Positions 35,418 to 44,108 of a stretch of 64,000 nt of DNA are shown in pieces. A model generated the notes under the pieces. It was not told the DNA's origin and searched no databases. It saw nothing but the letters and a program-made list of their open reading frames with translations. Both the position numbers and the translations under genes were made by a program. Position 1 is the stretch's first letter. Every line of letters begins with the position of its first letter. Source of the stretch: Paenibacillus aquistagni (lineage in GTDB: Bacteria; Bacillota; Bacilli; Paenibacillales; Paenibacillaceae); NCBI RefSeq assembly GCF_900177815.1, contig NZ_FXAZ01000003.1, positions 186,001-250,000 on the forward strand. The letters are read 5' to 3'.

Positions 35418-36287
35418 TTACTTCTTCGTGACTGGAATCCAAATCTCGCAGCGATGCCTTGGATCGAATGGATCATCATGCGGTGGATAGACTTCCATCT
35501 CAGGTCCGCCGGTATGTTCGTATCCAGTCGCTGGAAGCCACTCCTGGAAGATGCGCTGCCAAGTCTTCTGTACAGCGTCAGGCACGGGTCCTATCGCAGT
35601 AAAGATCGCCCATGTTGCGGCAGGTATTTCCTCTATCTCAAATTTTTTGGTCTCCTCTAGGCTTGCCGCAGGCGTATCTACAGCAATCATATAATCGTAA
35701 TATTGAGTTTCCATATCCATATGCAAACAAATGCCGTACATCTTCGATTCAGGAGACAACTTACACAAATAGTCGCTCATGCCACTGCTGTTCATTTCAT
35801 TCCAAAAGGCGGGGATTGCTTCAAGATTTTCATCATCAGCACAGGTTACATGAAGCTTCTTGCCGAGTACTGAAAATGCCTCTTTTTGTTCAATGCGATA
35901 ATCCATGTCTTGATCTCCTCTCAAGGAAAAGTGGAAGGAGAGACGGGGAAAGGCCTTCAGGGTAACACCCGGCTGCCGAGCAGCCGTGGGTGTGATGCCA
36001 TGAGCCTTGCAGAACGCCTTGGCGAACGATTCGGGAGTATCATAACCGAACTTAAACGCAATATCGATAACTCTCGCGTCTGTCATGGCAAGCTCTTGAG
36101 CAGCAAGGGTCAATCGGCGTTTGCGAATATACTCTGCCAGTGTAACATTTGTCAGCATATAGAACATTCGCTGGAAGTGGAAAGTGGAGGAGCAGGCTGC
36201 CTTGGCAACATCCTCGCTTGTTAGTTCCCCATCGATATGCTGTTCGATATATTGAATCGCCTTGGTCATCCGGTTCAGCCATTCCAT
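35418..36287 (-). CDS. AraC family regulator with a GyrI-like effector-binding domain
   Basis: 289 residues, ATG eight bases after AAGGAGAG. Residues ~8-105 are the AraC double helix-turn-helix (IEQHIDGELTSEDVAKAACSSTFHFQRMFYMLT, then FKFGYDTPESFAKAFCKAHGITPTAAR). Residues ~125-289 are a GyrI/BmrR-like ligand-binding domain (FSVLGKKLHVTC..IPAFWNEM..PAATWAIFTAIGPVPDAVQKTWQRIFQEWLP..YEHTGGPEMEVYPP). Similar proteins sense hydrophobic or drug-like compounds. No obvious target gene adjoins it. Confidence 0.93.
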   Translation of the reverse strand: MEWLNRMTKAIQYIEQHIDGELTSEDVAKAACSSTFHFQRMFYMLTNVTLAEYIRKRRLTLAAQELAMTDARVIDIAFKFGYDTPESFAKAFCKAHGITPTAARQPGVTLKAFPRLSFHFSLRGDQDMDYRIEQKEAFSVLGKKLHVTCADDENLEAIPAFWNEMNSSGMSDYLCKLSPESKMYGICLHMDMETQYYDYMIAVDTPAASLEETKKFEIEEIPAATWAIFTAIGPVPDAVQKTWQRIFQEWLPATGYEHTGGPEMEVYPPHDDPFDPRHRCEIWIPVTKK

Positions 36288-36343
36288 TCTGTCATCTCTC
36301 CTTCTTTCGTTTCATTATAGAGGGGATGACAGGGATCATCCTG

Positions 36344-37069
36344 TCATTCCGTGCGTTCTGAGGACAGCCTCCAGTTGGCTTTGCTGTTCCTGCGCCACCA
36401 CATGCCTGCCCATTCCTGAACGGTTGTCAGCTGCTCGTTACGAATGCGGCGAGCAAGCTCGCTGCCGAAGAAGAACTCTGCACAGGCTTCGGCTTCATCT
36501 ACAGATGCAAATTGATAATCCAGCCGAATGGCGCGGGAGACGAATCCGTATTCCAACTCCAGGGCATGGTAATAGGCTTTCAGGAAAGCCGGGGGCTCGG
36601 GACGGCTCGTTAATGTGCCCATCGTCTCGAAAATGAGCACGGTTCCATCTTGACGGAGCACACGTTGAATTTCACTCATCATCAGCTCCAGATTCCGCGC
36701 CCAATCGGGCTGATCATCGGCAGCAAGGTAGCAGAGTGTCCAGCCAGCGGTGATTAGATCCGCGCTATTGTCAGAGAGCGGCAGCTGTCGGTGGTCTGCT
36801 TGCTGGACCTGCCAATTGCTTAGTGCAAGCTTAAGCAGACGCTGCTTATTGATAGAGAGCATCGCTTCGGATTGGTCTAAGGCTGTAATGGACCGTGCCA
36901 GCGGTGCAAGCTGAGCTGTTAATCTCCCTGTGCCAGCGCCGAGATCGACGATATCCTTATCGGCATAGTCGAAGACGCGTTGAACCTCATGCCGCAGATC
37001 CGGCTGTGCGGCAATCAGTTGGTGGTACTGCTCCGGATATCGACGGTAGATTTCTGCATGATTTGGCAT
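36344..37069 (-). CDS. Class I SAM-dependent methyltransferase
   Basis: 241 residues, ATG seven bases after AAAGGGAGGG. Motif I VDLGAGTGRLTAQLA (~41-55), acidic residue after beta-2 (ITALDQSEAML), the post-beta-4 region SADLITAGWTLCYLA and motif (IQRVLRQDGTVLIFETMG) define a UbiE/Methyltransf_11 fold. The acceptor is unknown. It lies 56 bases upstream of the araC-like gene on the same strand and may share a transcript with it. Confidence 0.88.
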   Translation of the reverse strand: MPNHAEIYRRYPEQYHQLIAAQPDLRHEVQRVFDYADKDIVDLGAGTGRLTAQLAPLARSITALDQSEAMLSINKQRLLKLALSNWQVQQADHRQLPLSDNSADLITAGWTLCYLAADDQPDWARNLELMMSEIQRVLRQDGTVLIFETMGTLTSRPEPPAFLKAYYHALELEYGFVSRAIRLDYQFASVDEAEACAEFFFGSELARRIRNEQLTTVQEWAGMWWRRNSKANWRLSSERTE

Positions 37070-37529
37070 CTATAAGCCCTCCCTTTGTGGATGTAAATAC
37101 GAATACATTCTATTTGAAGGGTACAGCTTGCCGCAGCGTGAAGGTCAAGAGAGGCCATCACCGCATTGTTGACTTCATGACGTTATCATTATGTATGGAG
37201 GTCATGTATGGGCCGCAGCGCAAATGAGCGATAAAGCTCATGAAACGGTTAATGTTCGTATTAAACATGTCGAAGCGGTTTTTTTTCCTCATGATAGCAA
37301 TGATAGGCAGAATGTGCCAGAACGAATGGGGACGCTATTGATGCTAAGCTGTCCTTTTTGCTTGATGATAAGGCAAAGCTCACATCCTTGTTTTTTCCAA
37401 TGATAACGTATTCGTAATTGCTTTCATCTTATAGTATAATGCACGTAACACGACTATATTGGGCAATTCGCCCAGCATAGTTACCGATAACAATAACGAG
37501 ACTGTACTGGTATTGGAGAGGAGATAATC
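37070..37529 (+). promoter_or_regulatory. Intergenic region with promoter and palindrome before the GH18 gene
   Basis: No gene seen in 460 bases. TATAAT at 37435-37440 is a good -10, with only a weak TTCGTA 18 bases before it. The palindrome TGGGC-AATTC-GCCCA at 37460-37474 begins 20 bases later, near the transcription start, and could be an operator. Confidence 0.45.
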
Positions 37530-38567
37530 ATGACAAAACAATCTCGCATTCTTGCTGGCTATGTCGGCGATCCTACCCTTCATTTGGTGACGGAGGACGA
37601 TGCAAGAAAGCTGACTCATATCAACATTGCGTTTGGTCACGTGAAGGAAGATCGCATTACGATTGCTCACTTGAAGCAGCTTAAAGAGTTGGACCGTTTG
37701 AAAACGATTAATCCAGACCTGCTGATCCTGCTGTCTGTTGGGGGCTGGAGCGCTGGCGGCTTCTCAGAAGCAGCTTCTACAGCTGAAGGCAGACGCGCAT
37801 TTGCTGAATCTGCGGTTGAGGTGCTGAAGGCTGCGCCATTTGACGGCGTGGATCTCGATTGGGAATATCCATGCTATTCCGAAGCAGGCATCGCTTCTTC
37901 TCCAAATGACAAAAAGAACTTTACCCTGCTCTTAAAGGAAATCCGTGAAGCACTTGATGCGTACGGCAAAGAGCAAGGACGCCACTTTATGCTGACGATT
38001 GCAGCAGGAGCAGATCAATACTATATCGACGGTACCGAGATGGATAAGGTGCAGCAGTACCTTGATTTTGTTCAGTTGATGACATATGACATGCGCGGCG
38101 GCTTCCAAGTGCTAACGGGACATCATACGAACCTCTACACTTCTACAGGAGACTTGTTCCGCATCAGTGTGGATCAATCCGTTCGCTTGTTCATGAATGC
38201 AGGAGTGCCGGCAGAGAAGATCGTTGTTGGTGCTGCGTTCTATTCCCGCATGTGGAAGGATGTTCCGAACGTGAACAACGGCTTCCTGCAAATGTCGCCT
38301 GGCAATGGCGGCTATGGCCCTAGCTATGCGGAGCTTGTGAAGGAATACATCGATAAGAATGGTTATGCTCGTCACTGGGATGATGAAGCTAAGGCTCCGT
38401 TCTTGTTCGACGGCAGCACATTTATTACGTATGAGGACCCGGCTTCTGTCGCTCATAAATGCGAGTACATCATGGAGCACAACCTGGCTGGCATCATGTT
38501 CTGGGAATACTGCCAAGATGATACGCACACGTTGATTGAGTCCATGAATAAGACGTTTAATCCGTAA
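37530..38567 (+). CDS. Glycoside hydrolase family 18 protein (chitinase-like)
   Basis: 345 residues, ATG after GAGAGGAGA. A (beta/alpha)8 GH18 domain spans the protein. SVGGWSAGGFSEA (~70) and the catalytic DGVDLDWEYP (~106-115, acid Glu in DxxDxDxE) are intact, followed by MTYDMRG (~190) and a C-terminal FWEYCQDD. GH18 enzymes cleave beta-1,4 bonds of N-acetylglucosamine polymers through substrate assistance. There is no signal peptide or binding module, so it would act inside the cell or leave by another route. Single gene with its own terminator. Confidence 0.92.
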   Translation: MTKQSRILAGYVGDPTLHLVTEDDARKLTHINIAFGHVKEDRITIAHLKQLKELDRLKTINPDLLILLSVGGWSAGGFSEAASTAEGRRAFAESAVEVLKAAPFDGVDLDWEYPCYSEAGIASSPNDKKNFTLLLKEIREALDAYGKEQGRHFMLTIAAGADQYYIDGTEMDKVQQYLDFVQLMTYDMRGGFQVLTGHHTNLYTSTGDLFRISVDQSVRLFMNAGVPAEKIVVGAAFYSRMWKDVPNVNNGFLQMSPGNGGYGPSYAELVKEYIDKNGYARHWDDEAKAPFLFDGSTFITYEDPASVAHKCEYIMEHNLAGIMFWEYCQDDTHTLIESMNKTFNP

Positions 38568-38595
38568 CGCCAAGCATCATGATTCGGTGCTGTTG

Positions 38596-38630
38596 AAAAA
38601 AGGTGGCCACCATTCGGTGACCACCTTTTT
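38596..38630. terminator. Bidirectional rho-independent terminator
   Basis: AAAAAGGTGG.CACC and GGTG.CCACCTTTTT form a stem around ATTC with A and T tracts on both sides, serving the GH18 gene and the convergent lipL. Confidence 0.9.
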
Positions 38631-38654
38631 GTGCGCGTTGCGTTGTATATTGCG

Positions 38655-39578
38655 TTATTGTTCTTCAATCGCATATCGCGTTCGAAGGATTTCCATCATG
38701 CTGATGATCTCCTCGTGCGCGGGCAGCTTCAAGCGGGCAGAGGCCTGCCGCAAGCCCTCCTCGGTCTGGCGCTCGCGAACGACGCGCTTGATGGCCTCAA
38801 TGAAGGCATCAACAGGCTTGTCGCCCAAGCCGATCAGCTCCTCTAGGCTTGCCGTGCTGTCGCTCGTTACCTGCGGATAGGATACCCGGCTGGCTTGTGC
38901 AGCTTCTGCTTCAGCAGAAGAATTCGTCTTAGCGGATGCTTTGCCAAAGTTCTGCTGCGAGGCGATCGCATAGAAGTCATGCACGAACTGTGCGCTTGCC
39001 TGACCGCTGCCTTCCACAATAACAAAGGCCTGCACAATATAGGCATTCGCTTGTCTTCGCTGTGCAATGCCGCAGAATTTCTTGCCATTGATGCTTAAGT
39101 CAAAGTCACCAGGACAATAAGCGCCGGCGACCTCACCTGTATCCACCTTGTATCCCGTCTTCTGCAGAGCGAGCCGAATCAGATGCACCATACGCTCAAA
39201 GTCTTGGTGGAAGTGCAGATCCCCTCTTGCCGGCTTCGGAAGAATCAAGGAAATATTGATGACACCAAGATCAAGCGGTACTGCCGCACCACCGGAGTTC
39301 CGCACCGCTGCAGCATAGCCCTGAGCCTCCAACCAGTCATTCGCCTGCTTGGCACTTGGGAGACGACTGTCACGCAGCCCCATAATGAAGGCACGGGGGT
39401 GACGCCATAGATGACAGATGGCGGGCCCGCCGGTACCAGTCATCTTGCACAGCAGCTCGTCGAGCGCGAAGGCATATCGCACGTCCTGCATGCTGATCTC
39501 CTGTGTTCGATCCAGCAGAAGCAGCTCATGTAGGCTCTCCTCCACATCCTCAGCCGATGTTGAATATTGTGCTGGCAT
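38655..39578 (-). CDS. lipL: Octanoyl-[GcvH]:protein N-octanoyltransferase
   Basis: 307 residues from ATG 39578 (AGAGGTGG upstream; the in-frame GTG at 39587 lies inside that site). LipL moves octanoyl groups from GcvH to the E2 subunits of 2-oxoacid dehydrogenases in Bacillales. The BPL/LplA fold shows VRNSGGAAVPLDLGVINISLI and the catalytic Cys155 in GAYCPGDFDLSINGKKFCGI, the LipL hallmark that separates it from LplA and LipM. An extra Ser/Ala/Glu-rich stretch (~225-250) lies before the C-terminal helices. Confidence 0.92.
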   Translation of the reverse strand: MPAQYSTSAEDVEESLHELLLLDRTQEISMQDVRYAFALDELLCKMTGTGGPAICHLWRHPRAFIMGLRDSRLPSAKQANDWLEAQGYAAAVRNSGGAAVPLDLGVINISLILPKPARGDLHFHQDFERMVHLIRLALQKTGYKVDTGEVAGAYCPGDFDLSINGKKFCGIAQRRQANAYIVQAFVIVEGSGQASAQFVHDFYAIASQQNFGKASAKTNSSAEAEAAQASRVSYPQVTSDSTASLEELIGLGDKPVDAFIEAIKRVVRERQTEEGLRQASARLKLPAHEEIISMMEILRTRYAIEEQ

Positions 39579-39632
39579 GATGCCCACCTCTTCTCTGAAA
39601 AGCTTGTCATCCGATAGATGAGAACGGCTCGT

Positions 39633-40085
39633 CTAGATGCGCTTCGTTCCATGAACGGTATAGCGATCCGTCGAGTATCCCTGCTTATGCTGCTCCTGAC
39701 GGCTGCGAATTTGCTTCGTATCAGGGTCATACTCGTATCCATCCTCAAGAAACAGGTTCTTCACCTCTAGGTTGAACTTGGCTGCGCAATCGCGGCACAG
39801 ATACCCTCTGTTAATTTGATGATCGCAGAAGTAACAGCCATAGGTTAGGTTAGGGTGTTGATGGACATACAGCTTGCCTTCGTTCATATAACGAATAATT
39901 TTCTTGACAGGCACTTCTGTCGCTTCGCTCAGTTCATGAATATCACTGTCCGGATTGTTCTTCAAATATTCATTGCAGCGAGTAAGCTCAGAGCGAATAA
40001 AGGCGAAGCAATCCGGGCAGAAGCTCGAATACGCCTTTTTAAACACTTTGCCGCACCTCTTGCAGTTTTCAACCTCTATAGTCAT
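39633..40085 (-). CDS. YvyF-like flagellar-region zinc-ribbon protein
   Basis: 150 residues from ATG 40085 after AGAGGTG; GTG 40094 lies in the ribosome site. Two Cys4-type zinc ribbons (CKRCGKVF..FCPDCF and CYFCDHQINRGYLCRDC) flank a small helix-turn-helix (IHELSEATEVPVKKIIRYMNEGKLYV). This order matches the YvyF/TIGR03826 family, encoded in Bacillus next to flgM and flagellar genes; none of those are here. The C-terminal ~50 charged residues are not conserved as far as I can tell. Could regulate motility or another process. Confidence 0.78.
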   Translation of the reverse strand: MTIEVENCKRCGKVFKKAYSSFCPDCFAFIRSELTRCNEYLKNNPDSDIHELSEATEVPVKKIIRYMNEGKLYVHQHPNLTYGCYFCDHQINRGYLCRDCAAKFNLEVKNLFLEDGYEYDPDTKQIRSRQEQHKQGYSTDRYTVHGTKRI

Positions 40086-40397
40086 GGTTTGCACCTCTTG
40101 CTTTCTTGACAGTTCCTATACATGGATTATTTATCTAGTATACCTCTTTTGCTCTTTAGAGGCACGAACAATGATGAGAGAATAGGAGCTATGCAGCTTA
40201 TAGAATGATTATCGGCTAAAAAATAAAGGTTGTTAGCTTGTAGACGCTTCTAAAGCCAAGAGGGGTGATAATCTGGCAAATGGTCATCATAAGTGTGAGG
40301 AAGAGGCATGATCCTCAAGCTTATGGTTTTCATCTCCGGCATCGAACAATGCGGTGCAGCAATATACATACATTCAATCCTATAGGAGGGCATGGGC
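40086..40397. other. Intergenic region, nothing recognised
   Basis: About 310 bases between two divergent genes with no gene, terminator or clear operator. An AT-rich patch around 40125-40150 may hold the minus-strand promoter. No riboswitch pattern recognised. Confidence 0.4.
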
Positions 40398-40829
40398 ATG
40401 GCAAGCTGGCTTATATATGCGCTGCTGTCGGCAGCAATGGCAGCGCTCGTATCTATTTTTGGGAAGATTGGTTTGCAGCAGGTTGATCCGAATACAGCCA
40501 CTACGATAAGGGCGGCGATCATGATGATCTTTTTGTTTGGGGTTATCGCTGTACAAGGGAAGCTTGGCCAGATCGGAGAGGTGCTCGCGAACAAGAAGGC
40601 GATGTTTTTCATTGTATTAAGCGGTGTTGCGGGGGCTTTATCTTGGTTGTTCTATTTTATCGCCATTCAAAAAGGGGATGTGTCCAAGGTTGCGCCCATC
40701 GATAAGCTAAGCGTCGTGCTGGCTGTTGGCTTCGCGCTGCTGTTTCTGGGAGAGAAGCTGTCATTCTGGGGAACAATTGGCATTGTGTTGATCGCTGTTG
40801 GTGTGTTCATTACAGCAGTAGCGGCCTGA
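40398..40829 (+). CDS. Small EamA/DMT family membrane protein
   Basis: 143 residues from ATG 40398, eight bases after GGAGGG (ATG 40392 is only two bases from it). A single EamA domain with five hydrophobic segments (LLSAAMAALVSIFGKIGLQQVDPNTA at the start and KLSVVLAVGFALLFLGEKLSFWG near the end), half the size of ten-helix DMT carriers, so it should act as a dimer. The family moves small metabolites or drugs; the substrate is unknown. Confidence 0.88.
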   Translation: MASWLIYALLSAAMAALVSIFGKIGLQQVDPNTATTIRAAIMMIFLFGVIAVQGKLGQIGEVLANKKAMFFIVLSGVAGALSWLFYFIAIQKGDVSKVAPIDKLSVVLAVGFALLFLGEKLSFWGTIGIVLIAVGVFITAVAA

Positions 40830-40893
40830 CACCAAGATCTGCACAAGGCTGACCAAACTGTGAAGTTATGGTGATGATCCGGCTTCATCTAAT

Positions 40894-40954
40894 AAAAACC
40901 ATCCTTAGAACGGCGAGTCATGATGAAAGTTCGTCGCTTCAAGGATGGTTTTTT
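40894..40954. terminator. Bidirectional terminator
   Basis: AAAAACCATCCTT and AAGGATGGTTTTTT form a 12-base stem with a long partly paired loop. Serves the EamA gene (plus) and the GNAT gene (minus). Confidence 0.82.
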
Positions 40955-40986
40955 CATGCAGCTGAACCAGTTGAATCGGATAAGTC

Positions 40987-41529
40987 TTAATGTGTATGTG
41001 ATTGAGGCTGTTCAAATAAATGAAAGCCTTTTACACTCCCGCGATAGGCCATGCCAAACCGGTTATAGAAGCGATACAGCGCATCGTTGCTCTCAATGCA
41101 GTCAAGTCGGACATTCGATTTGCCCTCGATCGCGATGCCTTGATGGATCCAGGCTAGAATCTTGGCGCCAAGGCCTTGGCCAGCATAGTCGCGATTAATC
41201 GCGAGGCGATGCACGTAGATCGACTCCTCGTGGCCAGTCTCGCCCCATAGATTCATATCCCATGTGCTTGGCTCAGTTAGCAGGATAACCATTCCTGCGA
41301 TGAAGTCCCCATCCTTGAACAAGAACACATTCCCGCGAGCAATGGCATCGCTTGTGCCATGGACATCCTGTCCCTCCAGCAGCGCGCTCCACTGGGATGA
41401 GCCTTGTGCTTGCAGCCATCTTGCGGTTTGCATAAGGAGGTGCTGGATCTCCTGAGTGTCCTCAATTGTGGCTTGCTGCACACGGAAAGCAGGAGGCAGC
41501 TCATGTTGTATCAGATGGAAGGGTTTCAT
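40987..41529 (-). CDS. GNAT family N-acetyltransferase
   Basis: 180 residues from ATG 41529, seven bases after AAGGAG; the longer frame to 41553 is rejected. The acetyl-CoA-binding motif A is clear: IYVHRLAINRDYAGQGLGAKILAWI, with the R/QxxGxG/A loop QGLGAK, followed by motif B VRLDCIESNDALYRFYNRFGMAYRG. Acceptor unknown. Single gene. Confidence 0.9.
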   Translation of the reverse strand: MKPFHLIQHELPPAFRVQQATIEDTQEIQHLLMQTARWLQAQGSSQWSALLEGQDVHGTSDAIARGNVFLFKDGDFIAGMVILLTEPSTWDMNLWGETGHEESIYVHRLAINRDYAGQGLGAKILAWIHQGIAIEGKSNVRLDCIESNDALYRFYNRFGMAYRGSVKGFHLFEQPQSHTH

Positions 41530-41688
41530 AGGGATACTCCTTTTTCTCGTCAAATGGTTGTAGATTATATTATAGCTTGTACAGCGCTGAGATACACTTT
41601 ATGGTTTTGTAATGAAAAGTAGACGGTGTTGAGCTCGGCCACTGGCGCGGAAAATAATTAAATTTTACATTTATTTTGTCATTTTCAG

Positions 41689-41716
41689 TGTGAAAATCAG
41701 CACAATCCAGTATAAT
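41689..41716 (+). promoter_or_regulatory. Promoter of the menA-like gene with an FNR-like palindrome
   Basis: TATAAT at 41711-41716 is a clear -10; no good -35 precedes it. TGTGA-AAATCA-GCACA at 41689-41704 matches the FNR/CRP box at nine of ten positions and occupies the -35 region, a place more typical of repression. Confidence 0.4.
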
Positions 41717-41787
41717 GCACATGTTAAAGCTTTACCGATGAAAGACTAATGATGCAGAGATTGATCTGATGCAAAGGAGTTTGTTCC

Positions 41788-42744
41788 ATGTTGTCACGTT
41801 ACCTTCAGCTGGTAGAAATCAAGACCAAGACGGCGAGCATGATTCCATTCGCCATTGGCACCTTATATGCTCTGATTCGATTTGATACGTTTGAGCTCGA
41901 TCATTTCTTCATGATGTTCATTTCCTTGCTTTGCTTCGATATGGCGACGACAGTCATCAACAATTATTACGATTATAAAAAAGCAGTGAAGAAGCATGGG
42001 TATGGCTATGAAGTGCATAATGCGATCGTCAAATACGGCATGAAAGAGGGGACCGTAGTCTTGATTATCGCTGCACTGCTGATCATGGCTATTGGCACAG
42101 GCGTGCTGCTGTATCTGAGCACCGATCTCTTAATACTGCTCCTTGGCGGCTTATCCTTCCTCGTAGGATTCTTATACTCGCTCGGGCCGATTCCGATCTC
42201 GCGCATGCCGTTAGGGGAGATCTTCTCGGGATTGTTCATGGGATTTGTAATCATTTTTATTGCCGCATATGTTCATGCAGAGCCCGGACAACTTATCGAT
42301 GTTCTTTATAACAAAGGAATACTTGATGTTCATATCAATATTTTGGAGGTCATCCTCATCTTCTGGGTATCCATTCCTGCCATTATGGGGATCGCGAATA
42401 TTATGCTGGCCAACAACATAAGCGACATGGAAGATGATATCGAGAACCGTCGATACACGCTTCCTGTGTATATCGGCAAGCGCAATGCTCTGTTATTGTT
42501 CCGCTATGCTTATGTCTTTTCTTACTTTGATCTTATTGCATTATACATGCTGGGCGTTCATCCTTTTCTACTCTTGCTCTTGCTGCTCACTTTTATCCCG
42601 GTTCATCGCAACATTAAGGCCTTTGAGGCGCTGCAGACGAAGAAGGATACGTTTGTACTGGCCGTACGGAACTTTGTGATATTGAATGTCAGCCGGATCA
42701 TCGTGCTCGTGTTGACGCTGCTTGTGCAAGCTTGGTTTTCATGA
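41788..42744 (+). CDS. menA: UbiA family prenyltransferase, MenA-like
   Basis: 318 residues, ATG after AAGGAG. About nine membrane helices and the two Asp-rich Mg2+/diphosphate motifs of UbiA enzymes: NNYYDYKK (~57) and NNISDMEDD (~209). MenA joins 1,4-dihydroxy-2-naphthoate to a polyprenyl chain in menaquinone synthesis. The resemblance is to the MenA branch, but other UbiA enzymes share the motifs and no other men gene adjoins, so the symbol is tentative. Menaquinol would feed both oxidases encoded in this window. Confidence 0.75.
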   Translation: MLSRYLQLVEIKTKTASMIPFAIGTLYALIRFDTFELDHFFMMFISLLCFDMATTVINNYYDYKKAVKKHGYGYEVHNAIVKYGMKEGTVVLIIAALLIMAIGTGVLLYLSTDLLILLLGGLSFLVGFLYSLGPIPISRMPLGEIFSGLFMGFVIIFIAAYVHAEPGQLIDVLYNKGILDVHINILEVILIFWVSIPAIMGIANIMLANNISDMEDDIENRRYTLPVYIGKRNALLLFRYAYVFSYFDLIALYMLGVHPFLLLLLLLTFIPVHRNIKAFEALQTKKDTFVLAVRNFVILNVSRIIVLVLTLLVQAWFS

Positions 42745-42800
42745 GATGAGCCTGAATGGGATATCCTAATCTGAGAATAGCCATTAGAGGAGGATATCTT

Positions 42801-42938
42801 ATGGATAACAACAGCACCCATGAGTTTGTTGAAAAGGTTCACGATACCCAGGAGAAAGCGCGCAAGAATCAGCAGCGCTTTGGCAAGGGAACACCCGGGG
42901 ACAAGCTTCCTGGCAAGCAGCACAGTACCAATAAATAA
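42801..42938 (+). CDS. 45-residue hydrophilic protein, DUF4023-like
   Basis: Start ATG 42801, seven bases after GAGGAGG; the in-frame start at 42756 has no ribosome site. The protein is short, charged and without Cys or membrane segments: THEFVEKVHDTQEKARKNQQ then a Gly/Pro/Lys tail (GKGTPGDKLPGKQHS). This pattern resembles the DUF4023 small proteins of Bacillales, from memory. Small, polar, possibly spore related; function unknown. Follows the menA-like gene by 56 bases. Confidence 0.7.
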   Translation: MDNNSTHEFVEKVHDTQEKARKNQQRFGKGTPGDKLPGKQHSTNK

Positions 42939-42949
42939 TTAGACATGCT

Positions 42950-42978
42950 ACCCTCTCTTGAACTGTCGAAGAGAGGGT
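42950..42978 (+). terminator. Stem-loop terminator
   Basis: ACCCTCTCTT and AAGAGAGGGT form a ten-base stem followed by TATTCTATATT, a weak T tract. Confidence 0.7.
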
Positions 42979-43104
42979 TATTCTATATTAAGTGAAATTC
43001 TTCGCTATTCGGATGATTAAAAGAGGTCGAGTGGCTTTAAATAATGGATATAACAATACATCTGTGGAGGCAAGGATAAGCTGAATATCGAGTAGGATTC
43101 GAAT

Positions 43105-43174
43105 AAAAAAGCATTCCCGAGGCAGGGGCGAGTGGACTTTAACATCCTTACCCTGTGGAGGGAACGCTTTTTTT
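43105..43174. terminator. Large bidirectional terminator hairpin
   Basis: AAAAAAGCATTCCC pairs with GGGAACGCTTTTTTT (one mismatch) and an inner CAGGG/CCCTG pair extends the stem. Best placed to end the minus-strand yjbR-like gene. Confidence 0.75.
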
Positions 43175-43209
43175 GCTTGATAGACCGCAGCTTTAATGCA
43201 GATCAGGGC

Positions 43210-43566
43210 TCAATTGGACTCCGCTTGAATCGGTTCCTTTTCAGCACGTGTTAAGCTTTTGAATACAAGGTCATAGGAATGGTCGATCAGCATGCTAATC
43301 TCTTCTTCTCCGAGCGAACCGGTAAGCACGACCGTATTCCAATGCTTCTTGTTCAAATGGTAGCCGGGGACAACCTCCTCGAATTGCTCTCGCAAGGACT
43401 GCGCACGGAATGGCTCGCATTTTAAGCTGATGCTTGGCTTGCCTTCGTGCTGACCAAATAAGGCAAATATCTTTGTACCAACCTTAATGACAGGGATATG
43501 GTTGTCAAAAGGGTAGGACAAGGTGGACCCGGGCTTTGCTAGGCAATAGTCAATCCACTGCTGCAT
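43210..43566 (-). CDS. MmcQ/YjbR family protein
   Basis: 118 residues, ATG after AAAGGAG. Whole-length match in layout to the MmcQ/YjbR family: CLAKPGSTLSYPFDNHIPVIKVGTKIFALFG, SLKCEPFRAQSLREQF, then PGYHLNKKHWNTVVLTG and LIDHSYDLVFKSL at the C-terminus. The fold is a double-wing DNA-binding-like domain; no biochemical role is established. Single gene. Confidence 0.9.
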   Translation of the reverse strand: MQQWIDYCLAKPGSTLSYPFDNHIPVIKVGTKIFALFGQHEGKPSISLKCEPFRAQSLREQFEEVVPGYHLNKKHWNTVVLTGSLGEEEISMLIDHSYDLVFKSLTRAEKEPIQAESN

Positions 43567-43652
43567 GATATAGCTCCTTTTTATGTCACAAATAGTAAGA
43601 TTATTATAGCGCAGCAGAATCTCTGAAGGAAATGGCCTCTTCCGCTTCGCCT

Positions 43653-44006
43653 CTAGTCTTGTGTCCGAGATGGCTTGCTGTGCTTCGGATGCTTAGGCGC
43701 AGGCTTCAGGCCATCTAATAAGTGATGGACAGCCAATACAGGATGCTTCACGATCATACGTGGACCGGCATATCTCATAACCTGCTTGATTTGTTGTTTG
43801 TAATGCGGCTTATAGCAATGGATGGGACATTTGCCGCAAGTCGACTTGCGTTCGCCGAATACACATAAGCCAAGCCGTTTGTGCGCATATTGAAGCAGCT
43901 CCTCACAGGTGTTGCAGAGCGGGGAGCTATGATGAGCCGCGCAATACATATGAATCATGCGTTCGACGGTTGTCTTCTCTCGCTCAATACGAGGACCGGC
44001 GTTCAT
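43653..44006 (-). CDS. Nitrous-oxide-stimulated-promoter family protein (YgbA-like)
   Basis: 117 residues, ATG 44006 seven bases after AAGGAGG. Cys-rich pattern typical of the YgbA family: MIHMYCAAHH, LCNTCEELLQYAHKRLGLCVFGERKSTCGKCPIHCYKPHYKQQIKQVMRYAGPRMIVKHP. Six to seven Cys suggest a metal or Fe-S site. In E. coli ygbA is induced by nitric oxide (family knowledge). The basic His/Lys/Pro tail is variable. Single gene, 87 bases from its neighbour. Confidence 0.88.
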   Translation of the reverse strand: MNAGPRIEREKTTVERMIHMYCAAHHSSPLCNTCEELLQYAHKRLGLCVFGERKSTCGKCPIHCYKPHYKQQIKQVMRYAGPRMIVKHPVLAVHHLLDGLKPAPKHPKHSKPSRTQD

Positions 44007-44108
44007 CACACCGCCTCCTTCTCATCTTGGGATCTCTTCATTATACGAGATGATCAAGAAGACGAGAGTGAGCTTGTTAACAGAGCGGCTATTTGCTCAG
44101 AACCTTTA

